Source: Candidatus Omnitrophota bacterium
GTDB lineage: Bacteria > Omnitrophota > Gorgyraeia > 2-01-FULL-45-10
Direction of reading: 5' to 3'
NCBI GenBank assembly: GCA_026387165.1
Contig: JAPLMG010000081.1
Coordinates: 1-8,769 of the forward strand
Length of the DNA stretch: 8,769 nt
The notes beneath the pieces were generated by a model. The model was given only the letters and a program-made list of their open reading frames with translations. It made no database searches and had not been told where the DNA came from. Shown here in pieces: positions 1 to 5,996 of this stretch (within the stretch, counting starts at the first letter, position 1; every line of letters starts with the position of its first letter). The translations under genes were made by a program, and so were the position numbers.

Positions 1-316
1 TGTCGTGCAGCCCGACCGAGTAGATCGAGGCCACGCGCACCAAGCCGGTGATCTCCTTGCGCAGCGAGCGCACGCGGGTGTCCACCGCGTCGTACAACTC
101 CAGCACCTCGCGGAAGCCCTCGTAACACGCCTGGCCTTCGGGGGTCAAGACGAAGGGCCGCTTGTTGCGGTCGACCAACTGCACGCCGAAGTGCTGCTCC
201 ATGCGATGGACCGACTGGGTGGCCGCCGACTGGCTGACGTTGTTGGCCGCGGCCCCCCGCGAGAAGCTCTGGAAATGGACCACATCGCAGAAGATCCGGA
301 GCGTCTCGATGTTCAT
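1..316 (-). CDS. LysR-family transcriptional regulator, 5' part (runs off the window)
   Basis: Reading the minus strand from the ATG at 316-314 gives about 105 residues with no stop, leaving the window at position 1. The start MNIETLRIFCDVVHFQSFSR is the typical opening of a LysR-type N-terminal winged helix-turn-helix. The recognition part follows (AANNVSQSAATQSVHRMEQ), then the FGVQLVDRNKR wing and the TPEGQACYEG linker-helix region. The last visible residues (LVRVASIYSVGL) begin the effector-binding domain, which is otherwise missing. Such proteins bind as tetramers to T-N11-A sites and commonly repress their own gene; a matching site lies just upstream. Target and ligand cannot be told. 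The gene is far more GC-rich than everything after about 525, so it may belong to another genome joined in assembly. Confidence 0.9.
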   Translation of the reverse strand, partial: MNIETLRIFCDVVHFQSFSRGAAANNVSQSAATQSVHRMEQHFGVQLVDRNKRPFVLTPEGQACYEGFREVLELYDAVDTRVRSLRKEITGLVRVASIYSVGLHD

Positions 317-329
317 AGAGGCATCTTAC

Positions 330-346
330 CATAAGCGTAACTTATG
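330..346. promoter_or_regulatory. Candidate LysR-type operator (ATAAG-N5-CTTAT)
   Basis: A perfect inverted repeat CATAAG-CGTAA-CTTATG lies 14 bases upstream of the LysR start codon. It fits the T-N11-A core of LysR-type binding sites (known for the family). Its place directly before the divergent start suggests autoregulation, possibly also control of a gene to the right. That gene is no longer recognisable, because the sequence changes character near 520. Confidence 0.55.
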
Positions 347-454
347 TCAATCCGATGCCGTTTTCGCGGACCCTGGAACGTACGCCTGGCAACCGAACAC
401 CGGCGATAACAGTCCTCATGAGGGGGTATTGCGATCTTTCGGCCGGCAATTTGC

Positions 455-1225
455 GTGAAAACAGGGCCTCGGGCGGTCGGTCTCTTGTCCATGGGGCTGA
501 TTTTTTTGCAGTCAGGGGCAGAGCAGGTCTTTGTTTCAAACCGCGGATTCGAATGGTCCGCGCAATTTGTGATTAAAAAGATAATAGGCCTGTTTATTCA
601 GTTCGGCGGCGGAGTTCAATACTCTTTTATGACCGTTAAACAGGCCGCTATGCTTATAAAAAAAGCCTACCTGGTCTTCTTTATAGCCCCCGTTATCTTC
701 CTTTTCTATTCAAATAATAAAAAGTATCTCAAGCTTTTTCTTATCCCGCTGGCCATTCTTCTGGTATTCTATCCGATAAGGCTCAATGCAAGGTATCTGC
801 CTTTCTGTGCCGTCAGTTACATTATCTTAATAGCATCCGGCTTTAGGCTGATGACTCAGAGAAAACCTGTATTGGCAAATGTTATCATGGCAGCTTTCAT
901 CATAGTAAATTTATCTTCCCTGGCCTGGTTATTTAAGGTGAATTATGATCCGTATCACAGGGAAGACTATATAGGCGCGGCAAAATATATAAAAGAGAAT
1001 ATCGGGCCTTCCGACGGGCTCATAGGCTCAAGGGAGCAGATCAGGTATTATTTAAAACGGGATTATGCGGAAGACGGTGAAGTGATCTGGGAAGCGCTTC
1101 TGGGCAATCCCGACCCCGCAATAAATGACAGGCTCATGGCAGCGCAGGCAAAACGTTTGAACAGAAAGATCACATCCATGAAGCAGTTTGGGGATTTGGT
1201 TTGGGTTATTAAATATGCAAAATAA
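455..1225 (+). pseudogene. GT39-like membrane glycosyltransferase, C-terminal part only
   Basis: The open frame starts at a GTG at 455 with no ribosome binding site, but recognisable protein begins only near residue 25 (FVSNRGFEWS, about position 527). The first ~24 residues look like read-through of the GC-rich flank. Then follow hydrophobic segments at about residues 73-86, 92-106, 115-130 and 141-158, with the arginine-containing NARYLPF stretch typical of dolichyl-phosphate-mannose-type (GT39/ArnT-like) enzymes. A soluble tail contains a REDYIGAAKYIKENIGPSDG motif. These enzymes move a sugar from a polyprenyl-phosphate donor at the membrane and are usually about 450-550 residues, so the catalytic N-terminal half is absent. 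The end overlaps the next glycosyltransferase by 11 bases, indicating an operon. The family call is moderate; a related polytopic membrane protein is possible. Confidence 0.65.
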
Positions 1226-2417
1226 AATATTTTTTGACGCGAGGATGATAGATCATCCGGGGATAGGAAGATATATCAGATGCCTCTTGCCGTTAATGGC
1301 TGAAGATAAGACGCTCGAACTGGTCCTTCTTGGTAATAGGGCTAAAATAAAAAAGTTTTTGGGAGTTGAAAAGAATATTATAGACTTTGACTATCCGATA
1401 TATTCTATTCAGGAGCAGCTTGGATTTCTGAGATTAAAAAAAGAGATTGCTTCGGCCGCGGAGTTTACCCCGAACCCTTGTGGTTCGGGGCGGCCTCGCA
1501 ATGACGTAATTTTACATATCCCGCACTATAATATTCCTGTGCTGGCTAAATTTAATCTCGTGGCGACGATTCACGATATAATACATATCGCCTATCCTGA
1601 AGGTGCGAGCGGTAGACTGGCGCCTTTGTATATGAAATTTATGTTGAAGAGGATATTGAAATCAGCAAAGGCAGTGATATGTGTTTCACGGGCGACGAAG
1701 GATGAGATAGAGAAGAGATGTATGGATTCCCGCTTTCGCGGGAATGACAACGCAACAACGAAGCTGCATGTTATTTATGAGGGCGTTGATAAGACTTTTA
1801 CAAAAATTACCGACTTGACATACCTAAAGAACATTAAAGAGAAATACAAACTGCCGGATAAGTTTATTCTTTATGTCGGGAGTATAAGAAGGCATAAGAA
1901 TATAGGCGCGCTCTTAGATTCATTCAGCCAGTTTAAGAAGCGAGTGCCCGAGGCGTGCCTAATCATGGTGGGGAGACTAAGCCAGGATATCGATATAAAA
2001 AGAGACGGTGTGATTTATCTGGGGGAGATAGAGAGCGATAAAGAGCTTGCCGCGGTCTATAATCTGGCGTCCTGCCTGTTTAATCTGTCCTTATATGAAG
2101 GATTTGGGCTGACCATCCTTGAAGCTCAGAAGTGCGGCTTGCCTGTGGTATGCAGCGATATAGCCGTCCATAAGGAGATAGGCGGGGACGGCATAGCCGC
2201 CGTAGAAGCTTCTTATATTGACCAAATATGCGACAATCTGTATAATATACTTTTCAATAGAGGCATGAGGGAATCCCTTATATTAAGAGGCCTTAAAAAT
2301 GCCGACAGGTTTGACTGGCGTAAAACCGCTCAAAATACGATAGATCTCTATAGAAAGATAGATAATGGGCCAGGGTTCGCTATGAGCAGAAATGAAGAAA
2401 TATGGACAAAGAAATAA
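1215..2417 (+). CDS. GT4-family glycosyltransferase (surface polysaccharide)
   Basis: A 400-residue protein of full family length. The ATG at 1215 is chosen over an in-frame ATG at 1188 because MQNKIFFDARMIDHPGIGRY starts directly with the N-terminal motif of this group (D-x-R ... GIGRY, residues 8-20). The acceptor domain contains LHIPHYNIPVL and VATIHDIIHIAYPE; the donor domain contains LYVGSIRRHKNIGALLDSF and the EGFGLTILEA E-x7-E element that holds the nucleotide sugar. It should transfer a sugar from an NDP donor onto a growing lipid-linked glycan in the cytoplasm; which sugar is unknown. It overlaps the preceding gene by 11 bases and the next by 16. Two peptide insertions (residues about 84-97 and 169-182) come from palindromic repeats inside the gene. 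The last ~17 residues look unlike a normal GT4 end and may have been created when the Bro-N gene arrived. Confidence 0.9.
   Translation: MQNKIFFDARMIDHPGIGRYIRCLLPLMAEDKTLELVLLGNRAKIKKFLGVEKNIIDFDYPIYSIQEQLGFLRLKKEIASAAEFTPNPCGSGRPRNDVILHIPHYNIPVLAKFNLVATIHDIIHIAYPEGASGRLAPLYMKFMLKRILKSAKAVICVSRATKDEIEKRCMDSRFRGNDNATTKLHVIYEGVDKTFTKITDLTYLKNIKEKYKLPDKFILYVGSIRRHKNIGALLDSFSQFKKRVPEACLIMVGRLSQDIDIKRDGVIYLGEIESDKELAAVYNLASCLFNLSLYEGFGLTILEAQKCGLPVVCSDIAVHKEIGGDGIAAVEASYIDQICDNLYNILFNRGMRESLILRGLKNADRFDWRKTAQNTIDLYRKIDNGPGFAMSRNEEIWTKK
1454..1505. repeat. Palindromic repeat element inside the GT4 gene (copy of type 1)
   Basis: A perfect 9-bp hairpin, CCCCGAACC (1468-1476), loop CTTGT, GGTTCGGGG (1482-1490), sits in frame. 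An outer pair GGCCGC (1454-1459) / GCGGCC (1490-1495) may extend it, and it ends in CCTCGCAATGAC. It encodes the peptide TPNPCGSGRPRND between KKEIASAAE and VILHIPHYN, where GT4 relatives as I know them have a short direct connection. The look is that of a REP- or RPE-like dispersed palindrome read through in frame. Confidence 0.7.
1722..1750. repeat. Palindromic repeat element inside the GT4 gene (type 2, DSRFRGND)
   Basis: A perfect 8-bp stem ATTCCCGC (1726-1733), loop TTTC, GCGGGAAT (1738-1745), followed by GACAA. This is a widely seen dispersed palindrome whose translation reads MDSRFRGNDN, here residues 170-179, between EIEKRC and LHVIYEGVD. The original protein probably ran from the SRATKDEIEK helix almost directly to LHVIYEGVD. 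The insertion keeps the frame and lies in a loop before the donor domain, so the enzyme may still fold. Confidence 0.8.
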
Positions 2418-3241
2418 CCACGACGAAAATTGCAATTTTCAGGAAGCGTGAAATCCGTAAAACTATTCATAACAATGAATGGTGGTTTGTCATTGTGGAT
2501 GTTGTTGCAGCACTGACGGATTCGGTTCAGCCTGATGGATATATAAAAGATATGCGTAGACGTGATCCTGAGCTTTCTAAAGGGTGGGGGCAAATTGCCA
2601 CCCCCCTTTCCGTGCGCACAGCCGGAGGAGTTCAAAAGCTGAATTGCGCCAGCACTGAAGGCATCTTTCGTATTATCCAGTCAATTCCTTCGCCTAAAGC
2701 AGAGCCGTTTAAGCGATGGCTGGCTCGGGTCGGTTACGAGCGGATTCAGGAGGTCGAAAATCCGGAGCTCGCCACAAAGAGGACAAAAACGCTATATAAA
2801 GCTAAAGGCTATAGCGATGAATGGATTGAGAAGCGGATGCGCGGAATCGCTATCCGCGAGGAGTTAACTGACCAGTGGCAGAAGCGTGGTATAAAGAAAC
2901 AAAAGGAATACGAAATATTGACCGCTGAAATATCAAAGGCAACGTTTGAAATGACCCCATCCGCTTATAAGAAACATAAAGGGCTAAAGCGGGAAAATCT
3001 AAGGGATCACATGACCGATTTAGAGCTCATCTTTTCAATGCTTGGCGAGGCATCGACAAAAGAGATCGCTATCAATAAAAACACACAAGGCTTTGGAGAG
3101 AACAAGCAAGCTGCTATTGAGGGCGGTGCTGTTGCGGGCAACGCAAGAAGAGAGTTAGAGCATAAAAGCGGCAAGAAAGTAATCAGTAAAGAAAATTATA
3201 GACAACTGCCGCAAAACACAAAACTGTTGAAGCGCGAATGA
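2402..3241 (+). CDS. Bro-N domain / DinD-like protein
   Basis: 279 residues. Residues about 9-110 are a Bro-N domain (KIAIFRKREIRK, WWFVIVDVVAALTDS, YIKDMRRRD, LNCASTEGIFRIIQSIPSPK, EPFKRWLARVGYERIQE), a DNA-binding module of phage antirepressors and baculovirus BRO proteins. The C-terminal part (HKGLKRENLRDHMTDLELIFSMLGEASTKEI, then GNARRELEHKSGKKV) resembles the C-terminal half of DinD, the DNA-damage-inducible protein. The role in this locus is unknown; relatives are typically phage-derived or accessory. The ATG at 2402 lies inside the GT4 gene, 16 bases before its stop, with no good ribosome binding site, so translation may be coupled. A later ATG at 2477 would remove the beginning of the Bro-N domain. 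It interrupts a run of polysaccharide genes and has no functional link to them that I can see. Confidence 0.85.
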   Translation: MDKEITTTKIAIFRKREIRKTIHNNEWWFVIVDVVAALTDSVQPDGYIKDMRRRDPELSKGWGQIATPLSVRTAGGVQKLNCASTEGIFRIIQSIPSPKAEPFKRWLARVGYERIQEVENPELATKRTKTLYKAKGYSDEWIEKRMRGIAIREELTDQWQKRGIKKQKEYEILTAEISKATFEMTPSAYKKHKGLKRENLRDHMTDLELIFSMLGEASTKEIAINKNTQGFGENKQAAIEGGAVAGNARRELEHKSGKKVISKENYRQLPQNTKLLKRE

Positions 3242-3290
3242 AAAAGTTACTGCATGGTTAATGCACGATAATTGCATGATTAGGAATATA

Positions 3291-3322
3291 GCTTAATTGG
3301 CTAATAAATGGCTCAATTGGCT
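3291..3322. repeat. Short direct repeat, 12-bp unit twice
   Basis: GCTTAATTGGCT at 3291-3302 and GCTCAATTGGCT at 3311-3322 differ at one base and are 20 bases apart, in the 97-base gap between the Bro-N gene and the next glycosyltransferase. Just before them TGCATGGTTA (3251-3260) and TGCATGATTA (3283 region) form another near-repeat pair. These could be insertion scars or a binding site; nothing decides it. Confidence 0.45.
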
Positions 3323-3338
3323 CAGATATGGATGAAAG

Positions 3339-4265
3339 ATGAGGGTAGCGATAGTTCACGACTGGCTTCTGGGGATGCGGGGAGGGGAAAGGATCCTCAA
3401 TGTCTTCTGTAAGATATTCCCTCAAGCCGAACTATTCACACTCATCCACGATAAAGGCTCCGTAGACCATATTCTTGAAGAGAGGCCGATCCATACGTCT
3501 TTTTTACAGAATCTACCCGGCGTTAAAACCAAATACAGGAGTTACTTACCTCTTTTCCCGCTTGCGGTAGAAAGTTTCGATCTCGAAGGCTTTGATCTTG
3601 TGATAAGCTCCTCACACTGCGTGGCTAAAGGCGCGAGAAGTGCGAAAGCTGCCAAGCATTTCTGCTACTGTTATACGCCCATGAGATATATGTGGGTCTT
3701 CTTTGATCAATATTTTGGCGCTTATCCTCCATGGAAGAAGTCGCTAGTCCGGTTAGCTGGTGAGTATCTGAAGAGATGGGATATAGCGACTCTCCCGAGA
3801 GTGGATGAGTTTATAGCGATTTCGAGAACGATCAAAGACAGAATTCAGGATATTTACAAGCGAGATTCAACGGTTATATATCCGCCGGTGGAGATAGATA
3901 AATTTAAGTTTGATCCATCTCGTAAGAGAGGCGATTATTATATATGCGTATCGGCTCTCGTACCCTACAAGAGGATCGATATCATGATAGAGGCATTCCT
4001 TGTGATGGGGTCGCATCCAAAGGCCGTAGGTAAAGCCGTTAATTTTGGCACCGGTAAAGACATCAGCGTGAATTATATAGCTAAAAAGATCAAAGAAATA
4101 TCGGGAAGCGATAGCAGTATAGTCCATACCAAAGACAGGATAGCGCAGGTGAGGAGGCTCAACTGCGATTATTCGTTGGCAAAAAAACTATTCGGCTGGA
4201 AGCCCAAGGTAAACATAGATGAAAGCTTAAGGAGGAATATAGAATGGGCAAAAGAGAACCTGTAA
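3339..4265 (+). CDS. Chimera: GT4 glycosyltransferase N-terminus fused to SDR sugar-nucleotide enzyme C-terminus
   Basis: One open frame of 308 residues made of two unrelated halves. Residues 1-220 are the N-terminal domain and linker of a WbaZ-type GT4 enzyme: MRVAIVHDWLLGMRGGERIL, SSSHCVAKGA, HFCYCYTPMRYMW, YPPVEIDKF and the start of the donor domain, SALVPYKRIDIMIEAF. Just there, where the donor Rossmann fold should continue for ~150 residues, it changes into the last ~88 residues of an extended SDR (epimerase or dehydratase): HPKAVGKAVNFGTGKDISV, VRRLNCDYSLAKKLFGWKPK, SLRRNIEWAKENL. The junction is near position 3999. The first half lacks its donor-binding site, the second lacks the NAD-binding fold and the YxxxK catalytic pair, so the product is probably inactive. 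A deletion between two neighbouring genes explains it; assembly error is the alternative. The stop at 4263-4265 lies inside repeat copy 1 and overlaps a truncated acyltransferase start. Confidence 0.85.
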   Translation: MRVAIVHDWLLGMRGGERILNVFCKIFPQAELFTLIHDKGSVDHILEERPIHTSFLQNLPGVKTKYRSYLPLFPLAVESFDLEGFDLVISSSHCVAKGARSAKAAKHFCYCYTPMRYMWVFFDQYFGAYPPWKKSLVRLAGEYLKRWDIATLPRVDEFIAISRTIKDRIQDIYKRDSTVIYPPVEIDKFKFDPSRKRGDYYICVSALVPYKRIDIMIEAFLVMGSHPKAVGKAVNFGTGKDISVNYIAKKIKEISGSDSSIVHTKDRIAQVRRLNCDYSLAKKLFGWKPKVNIDESLRRNIEWAKENL

Positions 4266-4285
4266 AAATAGCCAAGACTGCCATA
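4236..4285 (+). repeat. Direct repeat copy 1 (SDR end / acyltransferase start)
   Basis: A 50-bp sequence that encodes the last nine codons of the SDR gene (NIEWAKENL and stop) and, in another frame from the ATG at 4244, the first 14 codons of the acyltransferase (MGKREPVKIAKTAI). It is identical over 50 bases to 6500-6549 and matches 8610-8659 at 48 of 50. On its left the SDR coding sequence continues; on its right homology to the acyltransferase is soon lost. This is the left-boundary (attL-like) copy. Confidence 0.92.
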
Positions 4286-4363
4286 AATGAGGCGAAAAAT
4301 GTTTATTGCATACAGCCTATTAGTCATAAGCAAGGAAGAATATTTGTCAAAACGAATTCATGA
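4244..4363 (+). pseudogene. Truncated 5' end of the acyltransferase gene (copy 1)
   Basis: The ATG overlaps the SDR-derived reading frame by 22 bases. The first 14 residues, MGKREPVKIAKTAI, match those of the intact gene start at 8618 apart from silent changes. A few later residues (EAKN) may be a remnant after a 6-base loss; then the frame runs into unrelated sequence and stops at 4361-4363. No hexapeptide repeats follow, so this is a fragment and not a functional enzyme. Confidence 0.75.
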
Positions 4364-4368
4364 AGAAA

Positions 4369-4806
4369 TTAACCTATGGAAGAGCTCTCTTTTATGAGTT
4401 CTTTTGCTTTGCTTAAAAATTCTTCCGCGAGTTTTAATGTTTCTTCCGCGCCGGCTTGGGACCAGTCATCATAATAGTCCGCATCTTCCCGCAACGCCTT
4501 GCCCTTTTGTAAAGATTCAATAAAATATCCTGATAATTTTCCGGTGTCAATATAGAGATGTCTTAAAGCAATAATTAAACAGTAATGACTTTTTTCGCGG
4601 TAATTTTTGTTATATAGAAGGGCCCGCGCAGAATGAAACATAGCGTAGTAACTCTGGATGGTTGTCCATTTGTATTTTCCGCGTTCAAATCCTTCTTTCC
4701 CGTCCGAAAGGTCTTTCTCGGCGGTCTGTAATTCTTTTGGAACCAGAGCCTTCCCCTGCGAAAACTCTTTTATTTTACCTTTTTCTAAACATTGCTCAAA
4801 GGACAT
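4369..4806 (-). CDS. HEPN-domain toxin of an MNT/HEPN pair
   Basis: 145 residues, mostly helical. The start at 4806 (MSFEQCLEKG) is chosen over the longer frame from 4830 because GGGGGAG lies 5 bases before it. The core SYYAMFHSARALLYNKNYREKSHYCLI (residues 52-77) is typical of HEPN proteins; R70-x3-H74 may correspond to the RNase motif, although the spacing is shorter than the usual R-x4-6-H. HEPN proteins of such pairs are mostly RNases kept in check by a partner nucleotidyltransferase that AMPylates or binds them (known for MNT/HEPN systems). The gene overlaps the end of its partner by 11 bases, so the two are translationally coupled, antitoxin first. Its end lies only about 80 bases from direct repeat copy 1. 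Confidence 0.85.
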   Translation of the reverse strand: MSFEQCLEKGKIKEFSQGKALVPKELQTAEKDLSDGKEGFERGKYKWTTIQSYYAMFHSARALLYNKNYREKSHYCLIIALRHLYIDTGKLSGYFIESLQKGKALREDADYYDDWSQAGAEETLKLAEEFLSKAKELIKESSSIG

Positions 4807-5341
4807 TTTCTCCCCCTTCCCATAAAACAATACCCTGGATCACTTGTTCATAGAAAATAGGATCGGTTTTTTTCTTTTCAATAAAGTTTAGGTTGGAATA
4901 GATTATGCTTTGGATCTTCCGTTTACTATTATTTTTCTTGATTTGTTCTATGACAAGATCTTTATTACGGCTAAGAACTAATAAATCTATGTCGCTATCT
5001 AACGTATTCTCTCCCCTGCATGAACTTCCAAAAAGTATTATTTTAGAGGTTAATGGTTCTAATATTTTCAGAAGGGGGTTTAGCTGGGTTAGTGTTTCTA
5101 TTATTTTGAGTTGTTTGACGATAAGGTTTTTATGATTTAGCGTATAAAAGAATGCCTTGCCTCTTTTCGCGCGAGAAAGAAAATTTGCAGCAACAAGATC
5201 ACGCAAGGCATAGTTGACCCCGGATTTACTGAGCCCGGTTGCTTTCTGAATCTCGTTTTCCAGCAATCCCTTAACCTGATGGTCTATGAGGAAATGCAGC
5301 GCTTTTTGAGCATTTGTAGTAACTAAGGGGTTTTCTCGCAT
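4796..5341 (-). CDS. HTH-nucleotidyltransferase (MNT) antitoxin
   Basis: 181 residues from the ATG at 5341, preceded by GGGAG at 8 bases; a TTG 15 bases upstream in frame is less likely. Residues about 10-70 form a winged helix (ENEIQKATGLSKSGVNYALRDL, then the wing AKRGKAFFYTLN). Residues about 98-181 are a minimal nucleotidyltransferase with G105-S106 and the paired acids D117-x-D119 (GSSCRGENTLDSDIDLLV). In MNT/HEPN systems this protein neutralises the HEPN RNase, sometimes by transferring AMP. The fused DNA-binding domain suggests it also represses its own operon, and a perfect palindrome overlies the promoter. It heads the operon and overlaps the HEPN gene. Confidence 0.87.
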   Translation of the reverse strand: MRENPLVTTNAQKALHFLIDHQVKGLLENEIQKATGLSKSGVNYALRDLVAANFLSRAKRGKAFFYTLNHKNLIVKQLKIIETLTQLNPLLKILEPLTSKIILFGSSCRGENTLDSDIDLLVLSRNKDLVIEQIKKNNSKRKIQSIIYSNLNFIEKKKTDPIFYEQVIQGIVLWEGGENVL

Positions 5342-5369
5342 TAATTTTTCTCCCAAAATATTGAACCAG

Positions 5370-5403
5370 TATCCAATATATTGGATAAACGGCTTAATGT
5401 CAA
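5370..5403 (-). promoter_or_regulatory. Promoter and palindromic operator of the MNT/HEPN operon
   Basis: On the minus strand TTGACA (5403-5398), a 17-base spacer and TATATT (5380-5375) make a near-consensus sigma-70-type promoter. The -10 box lies within a perfect 18-bp palindrome TATCCAATATATTGGATA (5370-5387). A repressor on this palindrome would block the -10 box; the winged-helix part of the MNT protein just downstream is the natural candidate. Confidence 0.75.
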
Positions 5404-5416
5404 GGGAAATTTTCCA

Positions 5417-5450
5417 TTGACAAAGGTTAGCAAATATGCTAACCTATATA
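5417..5450 (+). promoter_or_regulatory. Promoter and inverted-repeat operator of the XRE gene
   Basis: TTGACA at 5417-5422 is followed by an 8-bp inverted repeat AGGTTAGC-N6-GCTAACCT (5424-5431 and 5438-5445) that fills the spacer. The -10 box is unclear: TAACCT at 5440-5445 has the right 17-base spacing but poor sequence, and TATATA at 5445-5450 has better sequence but 22-base spacing. Such a TTAGC..GCTAA operator between promoter elements is typical of autorepressing HigA-like regulators. The -35 boxes of this and the divergent MNT promoter are only 13 bases apart. Confidence 0.65.
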
Positions 5451-5463
5451 TGAGGGGTGATCT

Positions 5464-5784
5464 GTGGGAAAAGTTAAAACTTATATGGATAGGTTAATGG
5501 ATGGTAAAGAGTTCCGGGAAAAATTTGAACAGGAATACCAGAATCTTTGCATTGGAGAACAGATTGCTAGAGCGCGCCACTATGCGCACCTAACCCAATC
5601 TGCCTTGGCTAAACAGATACATACCACTAAATCAGCTATTTCTCGTTATGAGAGCGCCGATTATAACAGATACAGTATTCCGCTTTTAACTAGAATAGCC
5701 AAAGCTTGTGGAGCAGAGTTTAAAATTATTCTTGTTGCTTCTGAACGCACAAAGAATAGTTCTCGTTTTGCTGCCGCATCGTAG
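5464..5784 (+). CDS. XRE-family (HigA-like) regulator without a toxin partner
   Basis: 106 residues from a GTG start at 5464, supported by GAGGGGTG (5452-5459); an ATG at 5485 has no comparable ribosome site. The N-terminus (MDGKEFREKFEQEYQNLCIGEQIARARHYAHL) is the usual lead-in of HigA/HicB-type antitoxins. An HTH_3 domain follows at about residues 33-78: LTQSALAKQIHTTKSAISRYESADY. Members of this group bind their own promoter and neutralise a HigB/RelE mRNA interferase encoded next to them. Here neither side carries a recognisable toxin: upstream is the divergent MNT operon and downstream only an ORF relic. It may be an orphan antitoxin or a solitary regulator. The C-terminal tail SSRFAAAS is probably not original. 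Confidence 0.82.
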   Translation: MGKVKTYMDRLMDGKEFREKFEQEYQNLCIGEQIARARHYAHLTQSALAKQIHTTKSAISRYESADYNRYSIPLLTRIAKACGAEFKIILVASERTKNSSRFAAAS

Positions 5785-5907
5785 AATTCTAACCGGTGGC
5801 ATAACAGATGTAACCGGATCCGCCTGGGATGAATTTATTCGGCAGTGTCAAGGCCTTGTACGCAAGGTTGCCTATTACAGGTTTAATAATGCACTAAGAA
5901 ATGACGT
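5785..5907 (+). other. ORF relic, not recognised
   Basis: Between the XRE stop and the next promoter one frame stays open, entering from inside the XRE gene and reading LTGGITDVTGSAWDEFIRQC and then QGLVRKVAYYRFNNALRNDV. It has good amino-acid composition but no start codon of its own, and the frame passes into the tandem repeat. It could be the 3' remnant of a gene removed by deletion. No family is recognised. Confidence 0.3.
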
Positions 5908-5937
5908 CGAAAAAACGAAAAACGAAAAAACGAAAAA
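5908..5937. repeat. Tandem repeat, 15-bp unit twice
   Basis: The unit CGAAAAAACGAAAAA occurs twice without a gap (5908-5922 and 5923-5937), itself built of near-identical 7- and 8-base halves. It lies just upstream of the promoter of the coiled-coil gene. A low-complexity A-rich tract here might bend DNA or act as an UP-like element; this is only a possibility. Confidence 0.8.
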
Positions 5938-5941
5938 TATC

Positions 5942-5970
5942 TTTACATCTATCTCTGATTATGATATATT
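5942..5970 (+). promoter_or_regulatory. Promoter of the coiled-coil gene
   Basis: TTTACA (5942-5947), 17-base spacer, TATATT (5965-5970). Transcription would start near 5977, about 20 bases before the ATG at 5997, with GGGGGA at 5984-5989 as ribosome site. The gene therefore appears to be its own transcription unit. Confidence 0.65.
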
Positions 5971-5996
5971 TACGTTTGCCAATGGGGGACTTATAA

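Noticed and set aside
414..423. 10-bp palindrome CCTCATGAGG
   Set aside because: Short, isolated, and not placed before a credible gene start.
3867..4127. Minus-strand open frame of 86 codons opposite the GT4-SDR chimera
   Set aside because: It lies fully opposite a frame with clear GT4 and SDR motifs, has no ribosome site and no recognisable domain. The same holds for other opposite-strand frames at 342-539, 2348-2635, 6742-6963, 6894-7076 and 8537-8722.
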